From contig JAJDVH010000116.1 of assembly GCA_022826185.1 (NCBI GenBank), positions 1-37,179 of the forward strand: a DNA stretch of 37,179 bases, read 5' to 3'. A model generated the notes under the pieces. That model made no database searches, was not told the DNA's origin, and saw only the letters and a program-made list of their open reading frames with translations. Every line of letters starts with the position of its first letter. The first letter of the stretch is position 1. Below, in pieces: positions 25,433 to 34,182 of the stretch. The DNA comes from Alphaproteobacteria bacterium. GTDB lineage: Bacteria > Pseudomonadota > Alphaproteobacteria > Bin95. A program made the position numbers and the translations under genes.

Positions 25433-26967
25433 ACGGTGCGGAAAGCCTTGTCACGACGCTTGTCGGCGGCGGTGTCGATGTCTGCTTCACCAATCCCGGC
25501 ACCTCGGAGATGCATTTCGTGGCGGCGCTCGACCGCGTGGACGGCATGCGTTCCGTGCTCTGCCTGTTCGAAGGCGTGGTGTCGGGCGCGGCGGACGGTT
25601 ACTGGCGCATGGCGCGGCGGCCGGCGGCGACCCTGCTGCATCTGGGGCCGGGGCTCGGCAATGCGGTTGCCAACCTGCACAACGCCAAGAAGGCGCATTC
25701 CGGCATCGTCAACATTGTCGGCGAGCATGCGACCTTCCACATCGAGCACGATGCGCCGCTGACCGCCGATATCGAGGGCATCGCCCGGCCCGTGTCGCAC
25801 TGGGTCCATACCTCCCGCGACTCCACCGCGGTCGCCGAAGACGGAGCGCGGGCCATCGCGGAGGCGATGGCGGCGCCGGGGCGAATCGCGACCCTGATCC
25901 TGCCGGGCGATACGGCCTGGAACGCGGCGAACGGCGTGGCCGCCGTGCCCGGGGTCGCGCCGCCGGCGAAGGTGGATGAAGAGGCCGTCGCGGCGGCGGC
26001 GGACGCCGCGGGTGAGGGCTGCATGCTGCTGCTGAGCGGCGATGCGCTGACCGAGCGCGGCCTCGCGCTGGCCGGGGCGATTGCGGCGAAGACCGGCTCG
26101 TCCCTGCTCGCCCAGACCTCCAATGCCGTGCTCCAGCGGGGCGCGGGGCGTGTGCCGGTCGGCCGCGTGCCGTTTCCGGTGCTGCAGGCTGTCGAGCAGC
26201 TCAAGGATATGCACACGGTTGTGCTGGTCGGCGCGAAGGCCCCGGTGGCGTTTTTCGGCTATCCCGACCGGCCGAGCGTCGTGACCTCCGACGATTGCGA
26301 AATCCGCTGCCTCGCCGCCATCGAGGAGGACCAGTTGGACGCGCTTGAGCGGCTCGCGGACCGAGTGGGCGCGCGGGCCGAGGATGCGCCGGTGCAGAAG
26401 CCCTTCCGGCCGGACCTGCCGACCGGCGCGTTCGACCTCGACAAGCTCGCGGCCATTCTCGGCAACACCATCCCGGAAAACGCGATCTGCGTGGACGAGT
26501 CCGTGACCACCGGGCGCGGCTTCTATCCGCTGACGGCCGGCGCCCCGCCGCATGACTGGCTGCAGAACATGGGCGGCTCCATCGGCTATGGCGGCCCCTG
26601 CGCGGTGGGCGCGGCGATTGCCTGCCCGGACCGCAAGGTGCTGGCGATGATCGGCGACGGCAGCGCGATGTACACGATCCAGGCGCTCTGGACGATGGCG
26701 CGCGAGAACCTCGACATCACCGTGGTGATCTGGGCAAACCGCACGTACCAGATTCTCAAGGGCGAGCTTGCCAATGTCGGCGCCGGCAATCCGGGCCGCA
26801 AGGCGCTGGACATGCTCGATATCGGCCGGCCGGACATGAACTTCGTCGAGATGGCGCGCGGCATGGGCGTGGAGGGCGAGCGCGCCGAGGACTGCGAGGG
26901 CCTGATCCGGGCGCTCGGCCGCGCGAATTCGGAACGCGGCCCCTACCTGATCGAGGCGGTTCTCTGA
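25429..26967 (+). CDS. ThDP-dependent enzyme (acetolactate synthase large subunit-like)
   Basis: This is a 512-residue protein. The N-terminal PYR domain has the catalytic Glu48 in LCLFEGVVSGAADGYWRM. The middle domain follows, and the C-terminal PP domain has the ThDP/Mg site MIGDGSAMYTIQALW through VVIWANRTY. It is a single-polypeptide member of the IlvB/benzoylformate decarboxylase superfamily; no small regulatory subunit gene is near, which argues against true acetolactate synthase for valine synthesis. The context with an SDR and two cyclic-amidase-like proteins suggests a decarboxylase or ligase in a degradative pathway; that is inference. Confidence 0.88.
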   Translation: MNGAESLVTTLVGGGVDVCFTNPGTSEMHFVAALDRVDGMRSVLCLFEGVVSGAADGYWRMARRPAATLLHLGPGLGNAVANLHNAKKAHSGIVNIVGEHATFHIEHDAPLTADIEGIARPVSHWVHTSRDSTAVAEDGARAIAEAMAAPGRIATLILPGDTAWNAANGVAAVPGVAPPAKVDEEAVAAAADAAGEGCMLLLSGDALTERGLALAGAIAAKTGSSLLAQTSNAVLQRGAGRVPVGRVPFPVLQAVEQLKDMHTVVLVGAKAPVAFFGYPDRPSVVTSDDCEIRCLAAIEEDQLDALERLADRVGARAEDAPVQKPFRPDLPTGAFDLDKLAAILGNTIPENAICVDESVTTGRGFYPLTAGAPPHDWLQNMGGSIGYGGPCAVGAAIACPDRKVLAMIGDGSAMYTIQALWTMARENLDITVVIWANRTYQILKGELANVGAGNPGRKALDMLDIGRPDMNFVEMARGMGVEGERAEDCEGLIRALGRANSERGPYLIEAVL

Positions 26968-27015
26968 CAAAACCGTAACTGGACCGCCTCGGGGCCGGGA
27001 CGCATAATCCCCGCT

Positions 27016-28833
27016 ATGCGAACGCTTTTCCTGCTTGTGCTCTGCGCGGTTCTGGTCTCGATCGACAGTCGTGCGGAGACGGTCCACCGCGCCCATGCCA
27101 TCGCCATGCATGGCGAGCCGAAATACGAGGCCGGTTTCCCGCATTTCGACTATGTGAACCCGGAGGCGCCCAAGGGCGGCATCATCCGGTTCGGCGTGCA
27201 GGGCAGTTTCGACAGCTTCAACCCCTATAACGGCAAGGGCAACGCCGCCGGCATGGCCAACCCCGTCGAGACGCTGCTGACGGGCAGCGCTGACGAACCG
27301 TTCACCGAATACGGGCTGATCGCGGAAAGCATGGAATGGCCCGAGGACCGGTCCTGGGTCGTCTTCCATCTGCGCAAGGAGGCGCGCTGGCACGACGGCA
27401 GGCCGATCACGGTTGAGGACGTGATCTTCTCGCTGGAACTGCTGAAGGCGGAGGGCGAGCCGTTCTTCCGCCACTACTACGCCAATGTCGGCAAGGGCGA
27501 GAAGGTGGGGCCGCGCAGCGTCCGGTTCCGGTTCTCGGGCGGCCAGAACCGCGAGCTGCCGCTGATCGTCGGCCAGATTCCCATTCTGCCGAAGCATTAC
27601 TGGGAAGGGCGGGACTTCCAGGCGACGACGCTCGACCCGCCGCTCGGCAGCGGCCCCTACCGGGTCGCAACTTTCGAGACCGGGCGCTATCTGGAGCTGG
27701 AGCGCGTCGGGGACTATTGGGGCCGCGACCTGCCGGCCAGGCGGGGCACCGGCAATTTCGACCGCATCCGCTACGAGTACTACCGCGACCCGACGGCCAT
27801 CCGCGAAGCGCTCAAGTCCGGCGACATCGACTACCGGGAGGAGAACATCTCCAAGTCCTGGGCGACGGAATACGATATCGAGCCGGTGCAGGAGGGCTGG
27901 CTGAAGAAGGAGAGCATCGAGCATGGCCGGGTCGCGGGGATGCAGGCCTTCGTCTTCAACGCCCGGCGCGACATCTTCAAGGACCGGCGGGTGCGCCGTG
28001 CGCTCGGCTACGCCTTCGATTTCGAGTGGTCGAACCGGACGCTGTTCTACGGCATCTACAACCGGACGGAGAGCTACTTCGACAACTCGGAGCTCGCGTC
28101 CTCCGGCGTGCCGCAGGGCCGGGAACTGGAACTTCTGGAGCCCTACCGCACGGGCCTTCCGCCGGAGGTTTTCACCGAGCCGTTCGAGCTGCCGAAAACC
28201 GACGGGAAGGGCTGGCCGCGCCAGAATTACCGCGCCGCGCTACGCCTGCTGAAAGAGGCCGGGTGGGAGCTTCGGGACCTGCAATTGGTCCACGGGGAAA
28301 CCGGGAAGCCGATGGCATTCGAGATATTGCTGCGCAACCCGGCCTTCGAGCGCGTCTTCCTGCCCTTCGCGCGCAACCTGAAACGGCTCGGCGTCGAGGC
28401 CCGCATCCGGCTCGTGGACCCCTCGCAATATGCACAGCGCGTGCGCGGCCGCGACTTCGACATGATCGTCGGCGGCTGGGGGCAGAGCCATTCGCCCGGC
28501 AACGAGCAGCGCGACTATTGGGGCTCGGCTGCCGCCGGCCAGTTCGCCAGCCGCAACTCCGTTGGCATTGCCGATCCGGTGGTCGATGCTCTTGTCGAAA
28601 GCCTGATAGCCGCCCCGGACCGGCAGGAGCTGGTCTATCGCACGAGGGCGCTCGACCGGGTGCTGCTGCACGGCTACTGGGTTATCCCGAACTGGCACAC
28701 CTCCGCCGACCGCGTGCTCTACTGGGACAAATTCGGGCGGCCGCCGACCGTGCCGATGGACGGCGTCAACACGAACCGCTGGTGGTTCAACCCCGCGAAG
28801 GCCGCCGCGCTGGAAGCGGCGCGCGGCGGCTGA
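27016..28833 (+). CDS. yejA: Extracellular peptide-binding protein of a Yej-type ABC transporter
   Basis: This 605-residue protein of the SBP_bac_5 family has a signal peptide (MRTLFLLVLCAVLVSIDSRA) and the YejA-type opening HAIAMHGEPKYEAGFPHFDYVNPEAPKGG. Conserved points include LRKEARWHDGRPITVEDVIFS, LGSGPYRV and the closing WVIPNWH. YejABEF systems import peptides, including microcin C-like compounds, in enterobacteria and rhizobia. It is the first gene of the four-gene operon, followed 31 bases later by yejB. The start is preceded by a weak purine stretch only. Confidence 0.92.
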   Translation: MRTLFLLVLCAVLVSIDSRAETVHRAHAIAMHGEPKYEAGFPHFDYVNPEAPKGGIIRFGVQGSFDSFNPYNGKGNAAGMANPVETLLTGSADEPFTEYGLIAESMEWPEDRSWVVFHLRKEARWHDGRPITVEDVIFSLELLKAEGEPFFRHYYANVGKGEKVGPRSVRFRFSGGQNRELPLIVGQIPILPKHYWEGRDFQATTLDPPLGSGPYRVATFETGRYLELERVGDYWGRDLPARRGTGNFDRIRYEYYRDPTAIREALKSGDIDYREENISKSWATEYDIEPVQEGWLKKESIEHGRVAGMQAFVFNARRDIFKDRRVRRALGYAFDFEWSNRTLFYGIYNRTESYFDNSELASSGVPQGRELELLEPYRTGLPPEVFTEPFELPKTDGKGWPRQNYRAALRLLKEAGWELRDLQLVHGETGKPMAFEILLRNPAFERVFLPFARNLKRLGVEARIRLVDPSQYAQRVRGRDFDMIVGGWGQSHSPGNEQRDYWGSAAAGQFASRNSVGIADPVVDALVESLIAAPDRQELVYRTRALDRVLLHGYWVIPNWHTSADRVLYWDKFGRPPTVPMDGVNTNRWWFNPAKAAALEAARGG

Positions 28834-28864
28834 CCGCCCGCCGGCGGCGCGCGCAAGCCGGCCG

Positions 28865-29953
28865 ATGGCAGCCTATATCCTGCGCCGCCTGGCGCTGATG
28901 GCGCCGACCTTCCTCGGCATCATCCTCATCAATTTCGTCGTCATCCAGTTCGCGCCCGGCGGGCCGATCGACCAGGCGATCGCGCAATTGGAGGGCTATG
29001 GCGACGCCGCAATCGAGCGCGTGACGCGCGGCGGCGCCGAGATCGTGCGCAGCGCGGAGAGCTCCGACAGCCGCTACCGGGGCGCGCAGGGCCTCGACCC
29101 GGCCTATATCGCCCAGCTGGAGAAGCGATTCGGCTTCGACCGGCCGGTGCATGAGCGCTTCTTCAAGATGGTGGGCGATTATCTGAGCTTCGATTTCGGC
29201 GAGAGCTATTTCCGCGACGAGCGCGTGGTGGACCTCGTGCTGGAGAAGATGCCGGTCTCGATCTCGCTCGGCCTCTGGACGACCTTGCTGGTCTATCTCA
29301 TCTCGATCCCGCTCGGCGTCGCCAAGGCGGTGCGCGACGGCTCGCGCTTCGATATCTGGACGAGCGCGGTCGTCGTGTTCGGCAACGCCATTCCCTCCTT
29401 CATCTTCGCGGTCATGCTGCTGGTGCTGTTCGCCGGCGGGAGCTATCTCGACTGGTTCCCGCTGAAGGGCCTGACCTCCGAGGGGGCGGAGACCTGGCCC
29501 TGGTATGCGCAGGTCGCGGACTATTTCTGGCACCTGGCGCTGCCGGTCACAGCGATGGTCGTCGGCGGCTTTGCGACGCTGACCCTGCTCACCAAGAACT
29601 CCTTCCTCGACCAGATCGGCCAGCAATATGTGCTGACCGCGAGGGCCAAGGGGCTGACGGCGCGCCGGGTGCTCTACGGCCATGTCTTCCGCAACGCCAT
29701 GCTGATCGTCATTGCCGGTTTCCCGGCGGCGTTCGTGGGCGTGCTGTTCACCGGCGCGGTGCTGATCGAGACGATCTTCTCGCTGGACGGCCTCGGTCTG
29801 CTGGGCTTCGAGGCGGCGCTCAACCGCGACTATCCCATCATGTTCGCCTCGCTCTGGTTCTTCACCCTGCTCGGCCTCGTCATGCAGCTCATCGGCGACC
29901 TCACCTACATGCTGGTCGACCCCCGCATCGACTTCGAGACGCGGCAGGTCTGA
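28865..29953 (+). CDS. yejB: ABC transporter permease YejB
   Basis: This 362-residue inner-membrane protein begins MAAYILRRLALMAPTFLGIILINF, the standard permease-1 N-terminus of the oligopeptide family, and carries a large periplasmic insert after the first helix. The cytoplasmic coupling EAA loop is in LTARAKGLTARRVLYGHVFRNAM. About six TM helices are visible. It should pair with YejE. The 288 bases to yejE contain a palindromic repeat. Confidence 0.93.
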   Translation: MAAYILRRLALMAPTFLGIILINFVVIQFAPGGPIDQAIAQLEGYGDAAIERVTRGGAEIVRSAESSDSRYRGAQGLDPAYIAQLEKRFGFDRPVHERFFKMVGDYLSFDFGESYFRDERVVDLVLEKMPVSISLGLWTTLLVYLISIPLGVAKAVRDGSRFDIWTSAVVVFGNAIPSFIFAVMLLVLFAGGSYLDWFPLKGLTSEGAETWPWYAQVADYFWHLALPVTAMVVGGFATLTLLTKNSFLDQIGQQYVLTARAKGLTARRVLYGHVFRNAMLIVIAGFPAAFVGVLFTGAVLIETIFSLDGLGLLGFEAALNRDYPIMFASLWFFTLLGLVMQLIGDLTYMLVDPRIDFETRQV

Positions 29954-30241
29954 TACCGGGATGCTCGACACGGGACACATGCCTGGGACCGCTTCTTTGT
30001 GCCTCCCCTCCCGCTCGGCGGGAGGGGCCGGGGGAGGGCCTCTCAGCGCGACGGGCCTTTGCCGGGCTTCGCCCGCCGCCGCGCCGAACGCGACGATCGT
30101 TACGAATGGCGGCGTTGGCGCCGCCGCTTCCGCTGGCGCGAAAGCGGGCCCCCGCCCGGCCTCCCCCGCAAGCGGGGGAGGAGGCTTCCGGTGGCTGTCG
30201 ACATGGGTTCCGGTCAATGACCGTCGGTCCGGGGTATACCG
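29954..30241. repeat. Composite palindromic repeat between yejB and yejE
   Basis: The element at about 30002-30187 starts with the hairpin CCCTCCCGCTCGGCGGGAGGG and ends with CTCCCCCGCAAGCGGGGGAG, the usual style of a long intergenic palindrome. Its core (30078-30131) is the same element found in the ctaG tail (13688-13741). The flanks 29954-30001 and 30188-30241 hold no gene. A transcript crossing it would form strong hairpins. Confidence 0.85.
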
Positions 30242-31264
30242 ATGAGTCCGCTGGCGCGCCGGCGCCTTGCCAATTTCCGGGCCAACCGGCGCGGCTGGTG
30301 GTCGCTCTGGATCTTCCTGGCGCTCTTCGTCCTCTCGCTGGGCGCGGAGTTCATCGCCAACGACAAGCCCTTCGTCGTCTTCTATGACGGCGGGCTCTAC
30401 ATGCCGGTGTTCGAACGCTATCCGGAGACCGTCTTCGGCGGCGAGTTCGAGGTGGAGGCCGATTACCGCGACCCCTATGTGCGCGAGCTGATCGCCGGGA
30501 AAGGCTGGATGCTGAGCCCGATCATCCCCTACGACTACCGCACCGTCGCCTGGGACCTGGCCACGCCCGCGCCGTCCGCACCCGATGCGGAGCACTGGCT
30601 CGGCACTGACGACCAGGCCCGCGACGTCATGGCCCGCCTGATATACGGGTTCCGCATCTCGGTGCTGTTCGGGCTGACGCTCACCCTCTTCAGCAGCATC
30701 GTCGGTGTGGCGGCCGGCGCCGTGCAGGGCTATTTCGGCGGCTGGACCGACCTGATCGGCCAGCGCATGATCGAAATCTGGGGCAGCATGCCGACGCTCT
30801 ACCTGCTCATCATCCTCGCCAGCACGATCACGCCGACCTTCTGGTGGCTGCTCGGGCTGCTGCTGCTGTTCTCCTGGATCGCGCTGGTCGGGCTGGTGCG
30901 CGCCGAGTTCCTGCGCGCGCGCAATTTCGACTATGTGCGCGCCGCCCGCGCGCTTGGCGTCTCCAACCCGGTCGTCATCTTCCGCCATGTGCTGCCGAAC
31001 GCCATGGTCGCGACGATCACCTTCCTGCCCTTCGTGCTGATCGGCGCCATCACCTCGCTGACCGGCCTCGACTTCCTGGGCTTCGGGCTGCCGGTCGGCT
31101 CCGCTTCGCTGGGCGAACTGCTGGCGCAGGGCAAGGCCAATCTCCAGGCCCCCTGGCTCGGCCTCACGGCCTTCTTCTCGCTCGCCGTATTGCTCTCGCT
31201 GCTGGTGTTCATCGGCGAGGCGGTGCGCGACGCCTTCGACCCGCGCAAGGGGCTCACGGGATGA
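30242..31264 (+). CDS. yejE: ABC transporter permease YejE
   Basis: This 340-residue protein starts MSPLARRRLANFRANRRGWWSLWIF, then has a TM helix, a periplasmic domain (FVVFYDGGLYMPVFERYPETVFGG, a YejE trait) and five further TM helices with the EAA-type loop RAARALGVSNPVVIFRHVLPNAM. It is the partner of YejB. Its stop overlaps the start of yejF by ATGA. The gap to yejB (288 bases) is unusually large for an operon and contains the repeat. Confidence 0.93.
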   Translation: MSPLARRRLANFRANRRGWWSLWIFLALFVLSLGAEFIANDKPFVVFYDGGLYMPVFERYPETVFGGEFEVEADYRDPYVRELIAGKGWMLSPIIPYDYRTVAWDLATPAPSAPDAEHWLGTDDQARDVMARLIYGFRISVLFGLTLTLFSSIVGVAAGAVQGYFGGWTDLIGQRMIEIWGSMPTLYLLIILASTITPTFWWLLGLLLLFSWIALVGLVRAEFLRARNFDYVRAARALGVSNPVVIFRHVLPNAMVATITFLPFVLIGAITSLTGLDFLGFGLPVGSASLGELLAQGKANLQAPWLGLTAFFSLAVLLSLLVFIGEAVRDAFDPRKGLTG

Positions 31265-32874
31265 GCGCGCTGCTGGCCGTCGAGGACCTCCGGGTCGATT
31301 TTCAGAGTCACGAGACGCAAGTCCACGCCGTGCGCGGCATATCCTTCGACATCGAGCGCGGCGAGACCCTGGCGCTGGTGGGCGAAAGCGGCTCCGGCAA
31401 GTCGGTGACGGCGCTCTCGCTGCTCCAGCTGCTGCCCTATCCGGCGGCCTCGCACCCCTCGGGGCGCATCCGCTTCGACGGCGAGGAACTCATGGGCGCG
31501 GGCGAGGACGTCATGCGCCAGGTGCGCGGCAACCGCATCGCCATGATCTTCCAGGAGCCGATGACCTCGCTGAACCCGCTGCACACGGTCTCCCGGCAGG
31601 TGAGCGAGACGCTGTTCCTGCACAAGGGCCTCTCGCGCGAGCGGGCCAGGGCGGAGACGCTGAAGCTCTTGCGCGAGGTCGGGCTCCGCGACCCCGAGCA
31701 GCGGCTCGACAGCTATCCGCACCAGCTTTCCGGCGGCCAGCGCCAGCGTGTGATGATCGCCATGGCGCTCGCCAACGAGCCGGACCTGCTGATCGCCGAC
31801 GAGCCGACCACCGCGCTCGATGTCACCATCCAGGCCCAGATCCTCGACCTGCTGAAACGCCTCCAGGCCGAGCGCGGCATGGCGCTCATGCTCATCACCC
31901 ACAATCTCGCCATCGTGCGCAAGATGGCCGACCGGGTCTGCGTGATGACGGAAGGCGAGATCGTCGAGCGCGGCAGCCGGGACGACATATTCGAGCGCGC
32001 CGGCCATGCCTACACGCAGCGCCTGCTGGCCGCCGAGCCCAAGGGCGAGCCGCCGCCGGCCCCGGAGGGCGCGGAGGAGGTCATCCGGGCGGACGATGTG
32101 CGGGTCTGGTTCCCGGTCAAGCGCGGCGCGCTCCGGCGCACGGTCGGCCACATCAAGGCGGTGGACGGCATCTCCTGCACGGTCCGCGAGGGCCGCACGG
32201 TGGGCGTGGTCGGCGAAAGCGGGTCGGGCAAGACGACGCTCGGGCTGGCCCTGCTGCGGCTCGAGCGCTCACGCGGCGCCATCGTCTTCGGCGGCCGCCC
32301 GATCCACGGCGAGGGCTGGAAGGCGCTCCGCCCGCTCCGGCGCGAGATGCAGATCGTCTTCCAGGACCCCTACGGCTCGCTCTCGCCCAGGCTCACCGTC
32401 GGCCAGATCGTCGGCGAGGGGCTGGCCGTCCACGATATCGGCGGCGGCACGGCCGCGCGGCGGCGGGCGGTGGAGGAAGCGCTGGAGGAGGTGGGCCTCG
32501 AAGCCCGGATGGCGGACCGCTATCCGCACGAGTTCTCCGGCGGCCAGCGCCAGCGCATCGCGATCGCGCGCGCCATGGTGCTGAAGCCGCGCTTCGTGGT
32601 GCTGGACGAGCCGACCTCGGCGCTCGACATGTCGGTGCAGGCGCAGATCGTGGACCTGCTGCGCGACCTGCAGGTCCGCCACGGCCTCGCCTACCTGTTC
32701 ATCAGCCACGACCTCAAGGTGGTGCGCGCGCTCGCCGACGAGCTGATCGTGATGCGCGAGGGCAGGGTGGTGGAGCAGGGCCCGGCCCGCACCGTCTTCG
32801 AAAACCCCCGAGACGACTACACGAAGGCCCTCCTCGCCGCCGCCTTCGACCTGGAGGCGCGCGAGGCGGAGTAG
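31261..32874 (+). CDS. yejF: Dual-domain ABC ATPase YejF
   Basis: This 537-residue protein has two complete nucleotide-binding domains. The first has Walker A GESGSGKS, signature LSGGQRQR and Walker [13 protein letters not shown]. The second has [16 protein letters not shown] and [12 protein letters not shown]. Both H-loops (ITHN, ISHD) are present. It powers the YejB-YejE permease. It is coupled to yejE by the ATGA overlap. The N-terminal start [14 protein letters not shown] gives the expected first strand; upstream in-frame sequence belongs to another frame of yejE. Confidence 0.95.
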   Translation: MSALLAVEDLRVDFQSHETQVHAVRGISFDIERGETLALVGESGSGKSVTALSLLQLLPYPAASHPSGRIRFDGEELMGAGEDVMRQVRGNRIAMIFQEPMTSLNPLHTVSRQVSETLFLHKGLSRERARAETLKLLREVGLRDPEQRLDSYPHQLSGGQRQRVMIAMALANEPDLLIADEPTTALDVTIQAQILDLLKRLQAERGMALMLITHNLAIVRKMADRVCVMTEGEIVERGSRDDIFERAGHAYTQRLLAAEPKGEPPPAPEGAEEVIRADDVRVWFPVKRGALRRTVGHIKAVDGISCTVREGRTVGVVGESGSGKTTLGLALLRLERSRGAIVFGGRPIHGEGWKALRPLRREMQIVFQDPYGSLSPRLTVGQIVGEGLAVHDIGGGTAARRRAVEEALEEVGLEARMADRYPHEFSGGQRQRIAIARAMVLKPRFVVLDEPTSALDMSVQAQIVDLLRDLQVRHGLAYLFISHDLKVVRALADELIVMREGRVVEQGPARTVFENPRDDYTKALLAAAFDLEAREAE

Positions 32875-32905
32875 GGCGGCGCGTCTTGCGCTTTCCCTTC
32901 ACATG

Positions 32906-32924
32906 GTTATCGGAAAGTGATAAC
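32906..32924. promoter_or_regulatory. Inverted repeat, likely operator of the HTH gene
   Basis: GTTATC and GATAAC are perfect 6-bp arms separated by seven bases, in an AT-richer patch 33 bases ahead of the start at 32957. The position suits autorepression by the HTH protein that follows. No separate promoter elements are assigned. Confidence 0.55.
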
Positions 32925-32956
32925 TCGATTCGATGACAGCGCTTGGCCCGAATTCC

Positions 32957-33337
32957 ATGACGACATTGAAGATCGGTATTGCCGGCTACGACCGGATGAA
33001 GGCGCGGACGATGGCGATCGCCCGGGGAGAGCACAAGCCTGCCGGGGACGAGCCGACGGTCTGGTTCACGTCCCTCGAGAGTTTTGCGAAGGTGCTCTCA
33101 GGGCACAATCGCGAGCTGCTGGCGGTGATTGCGCGGGAGCGGCCGGGTTCGCTGACGGAGTTGGCGGTGCTGGCCGGGCGCAGCAAGTCCAACCTGTCGC
33201 GCACTCTCAAGACGATGTCGCGCTACGGCCTTGTGGAGTTGGCGGCGGGACGGCGCGGCGCGCTCGTCCCGCGCGTTCCCTACGACCGGGTAAGCCTGGA
33301 CTTGCCGCTGACGACCTCGCCGCGCGAGGCCGCATAA
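32957..33337 (+). CDS. HTH DNA-binding protein, TumA/HVO_A0114-like orphan antitoxin
   Basis: This is a 126-residue protein. It starts MTTLKIGIAGYDRMKARTMAIARGE, continues with VWFTSLESFAKVLSGHNRELLAVIAR and has a winged-HTH segment LTELAVLAGRSKSNLSRTLKTMSRYGLVEL (about residues 61-90). This pattern is that of MarR-like antitoxins paired with TumE-family toxins. The toxin gene normally lies just upstream, but here only 82 bases separate the start from yejF and no toxin frame exists. It is therefore an orphan regulator or a relic. ATG 32957 was preferred to 32933 since family members begin with a short strand like TLKIGI. Confidence 0.75.
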   Translation: MTTLKIGIAGYDRMKARTMAIARGEHKPAGDEPTVWFTSLESFAKVLSGHNRELLAVIARERPGSLTELAVLAGRSKSNLSRTLKTMSRYGLVELAAGRRGALVPRVPYDRVSLDLPLTTSPREAA

Positions 33338-33370
33338 GGCAGTTCCGGCCGGACGGCAAGCGCCCCCGGC

Positions 33371-34171
33371 CTACTGCTCGGCGCCCACCGCGACATCGGC
33401 CATGAGGGCTTCCGTGCTTTCGCCGTGCATGTGCCCGCGGATGGGGGCGGCGTCGAAGGCGTCGAGGCCGGAGCCGAGGCGGACATAGGCGTCGGTCGGA
33501 CTCTGGCGGTGGGTGGGGTCGAAGCCGACCCAGCCGAGCCCCTGCACCCAGGCTTCCGCCCAGGCGTGGGTATCGCCGAGCGGTGTGTCGGGGTCGTGCA
33601 GATAGCCGACGACATAGCGCGCCGGAATTTCGAGGACCCGGCAGGCGGCGGCGAAGAGATGCGCCTGGTCCTGGCAGACGCCGGCCCCGCGCTCCAGCGC
33701 CTCGGCGGCGGTGACGCTGCTGTCCGTTGCGCCCGGACGGTATTCGACCGCGTCGGCGACGGCCTCGTTCAGATTGTGGAGCATCGGCAGCAGGCCGTCG
33801 CTCGCTTCGGCCACCCCGGCGGCGAACGCCGCGATACCGCCGTCGGGGCCGGTGAGCGGCGAATAGCGCAGGAAGACGGCCGGGCGGTGCGGCGGCCAGC
33901 GGCCCAGCATCCCGGCCCGGTCCTCGGTCTCGACCCTGCCCTCGACGGCGACCTCCACGCGCTCCGGCGGGTCCGGCGCCCGCCAGAGCGCCTCCCTGTC
34001 GCCGAAGGAGTTGGTCAGCAGGGGCGAGACTTCGGCCCCGTTGACCCGGACCGACCATGCCTCGACCCGCTGCATGGCGTTGTCGGCGGCGAACAGTCTG
34101 AGCCGCAGCGTCAATTGCTGCGGCGGCGGGTCGTAGCGGTAAACGGTCTCGTGGCGGATGGAGAGGAGCAT
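33371..34171 (-). CDS. Transglutaminase-like protease-fold protein
   Basis: This 266-residue protein has the bacterial transglutaminase N-terminal beta domain (LSIRHETVYRYDPPPQQLTLRLRL) followed by the papain-like core with Cys in GAGVCQDQAHLF, His in DTHAWAEAW and Asp in GFDPTH. It is the last gene of a minus-strand trio; the alpha-E gene ends 11 bases before its start. In this neighbourhood such proteins are thought to hydrolyse or transfer peptide or isopeptide bonds made by the ATP-grasp partner. Start MLLSIRHE at 34171 is preceded by a GAGG-like site; the upstream frame shadows the alpha-E gene. Confidence 0.93.
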   Translation of the reverse strand: MLLSIRHETVYRYDPPPQQLTLRLRLFAADNAMQRVEAWSVRVNGAEVSPLLTNSFGDREALWRAPDPPERVEVAVEGRVETEDRAGMLGRWPPHRPAVFLRYSPLTGPDGGIAAFAAGVAEASDGLLPMLHNLNEAVADAVEYRPGATDSSVTAAEALERGAGVCQDQAHLFAAACRVLEIPARYVVGYLHDPDTPLGDTHAWAEAWVQGLGWVGFDPTHRQSPTDAYVRLGSGLDAFDAAPIRGHMHGESTEALMADVAVGAEQ

Positions 34172-34182
34172 GGGCCGCGCCC

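Noticed and set aside
24067-27924. A 1285-codon open frame on the minus strand, antisense to the deacetylase, ThDP and yejA genes
   Set aside because: High-GC shadow. Its sequence is rich in Arg, Ala, His and Asp with no domain, and it lies opposite well-supported genes. Similar shadows at 6720-9827 (+) and 10820-13654 (-) were left out for the same reason.
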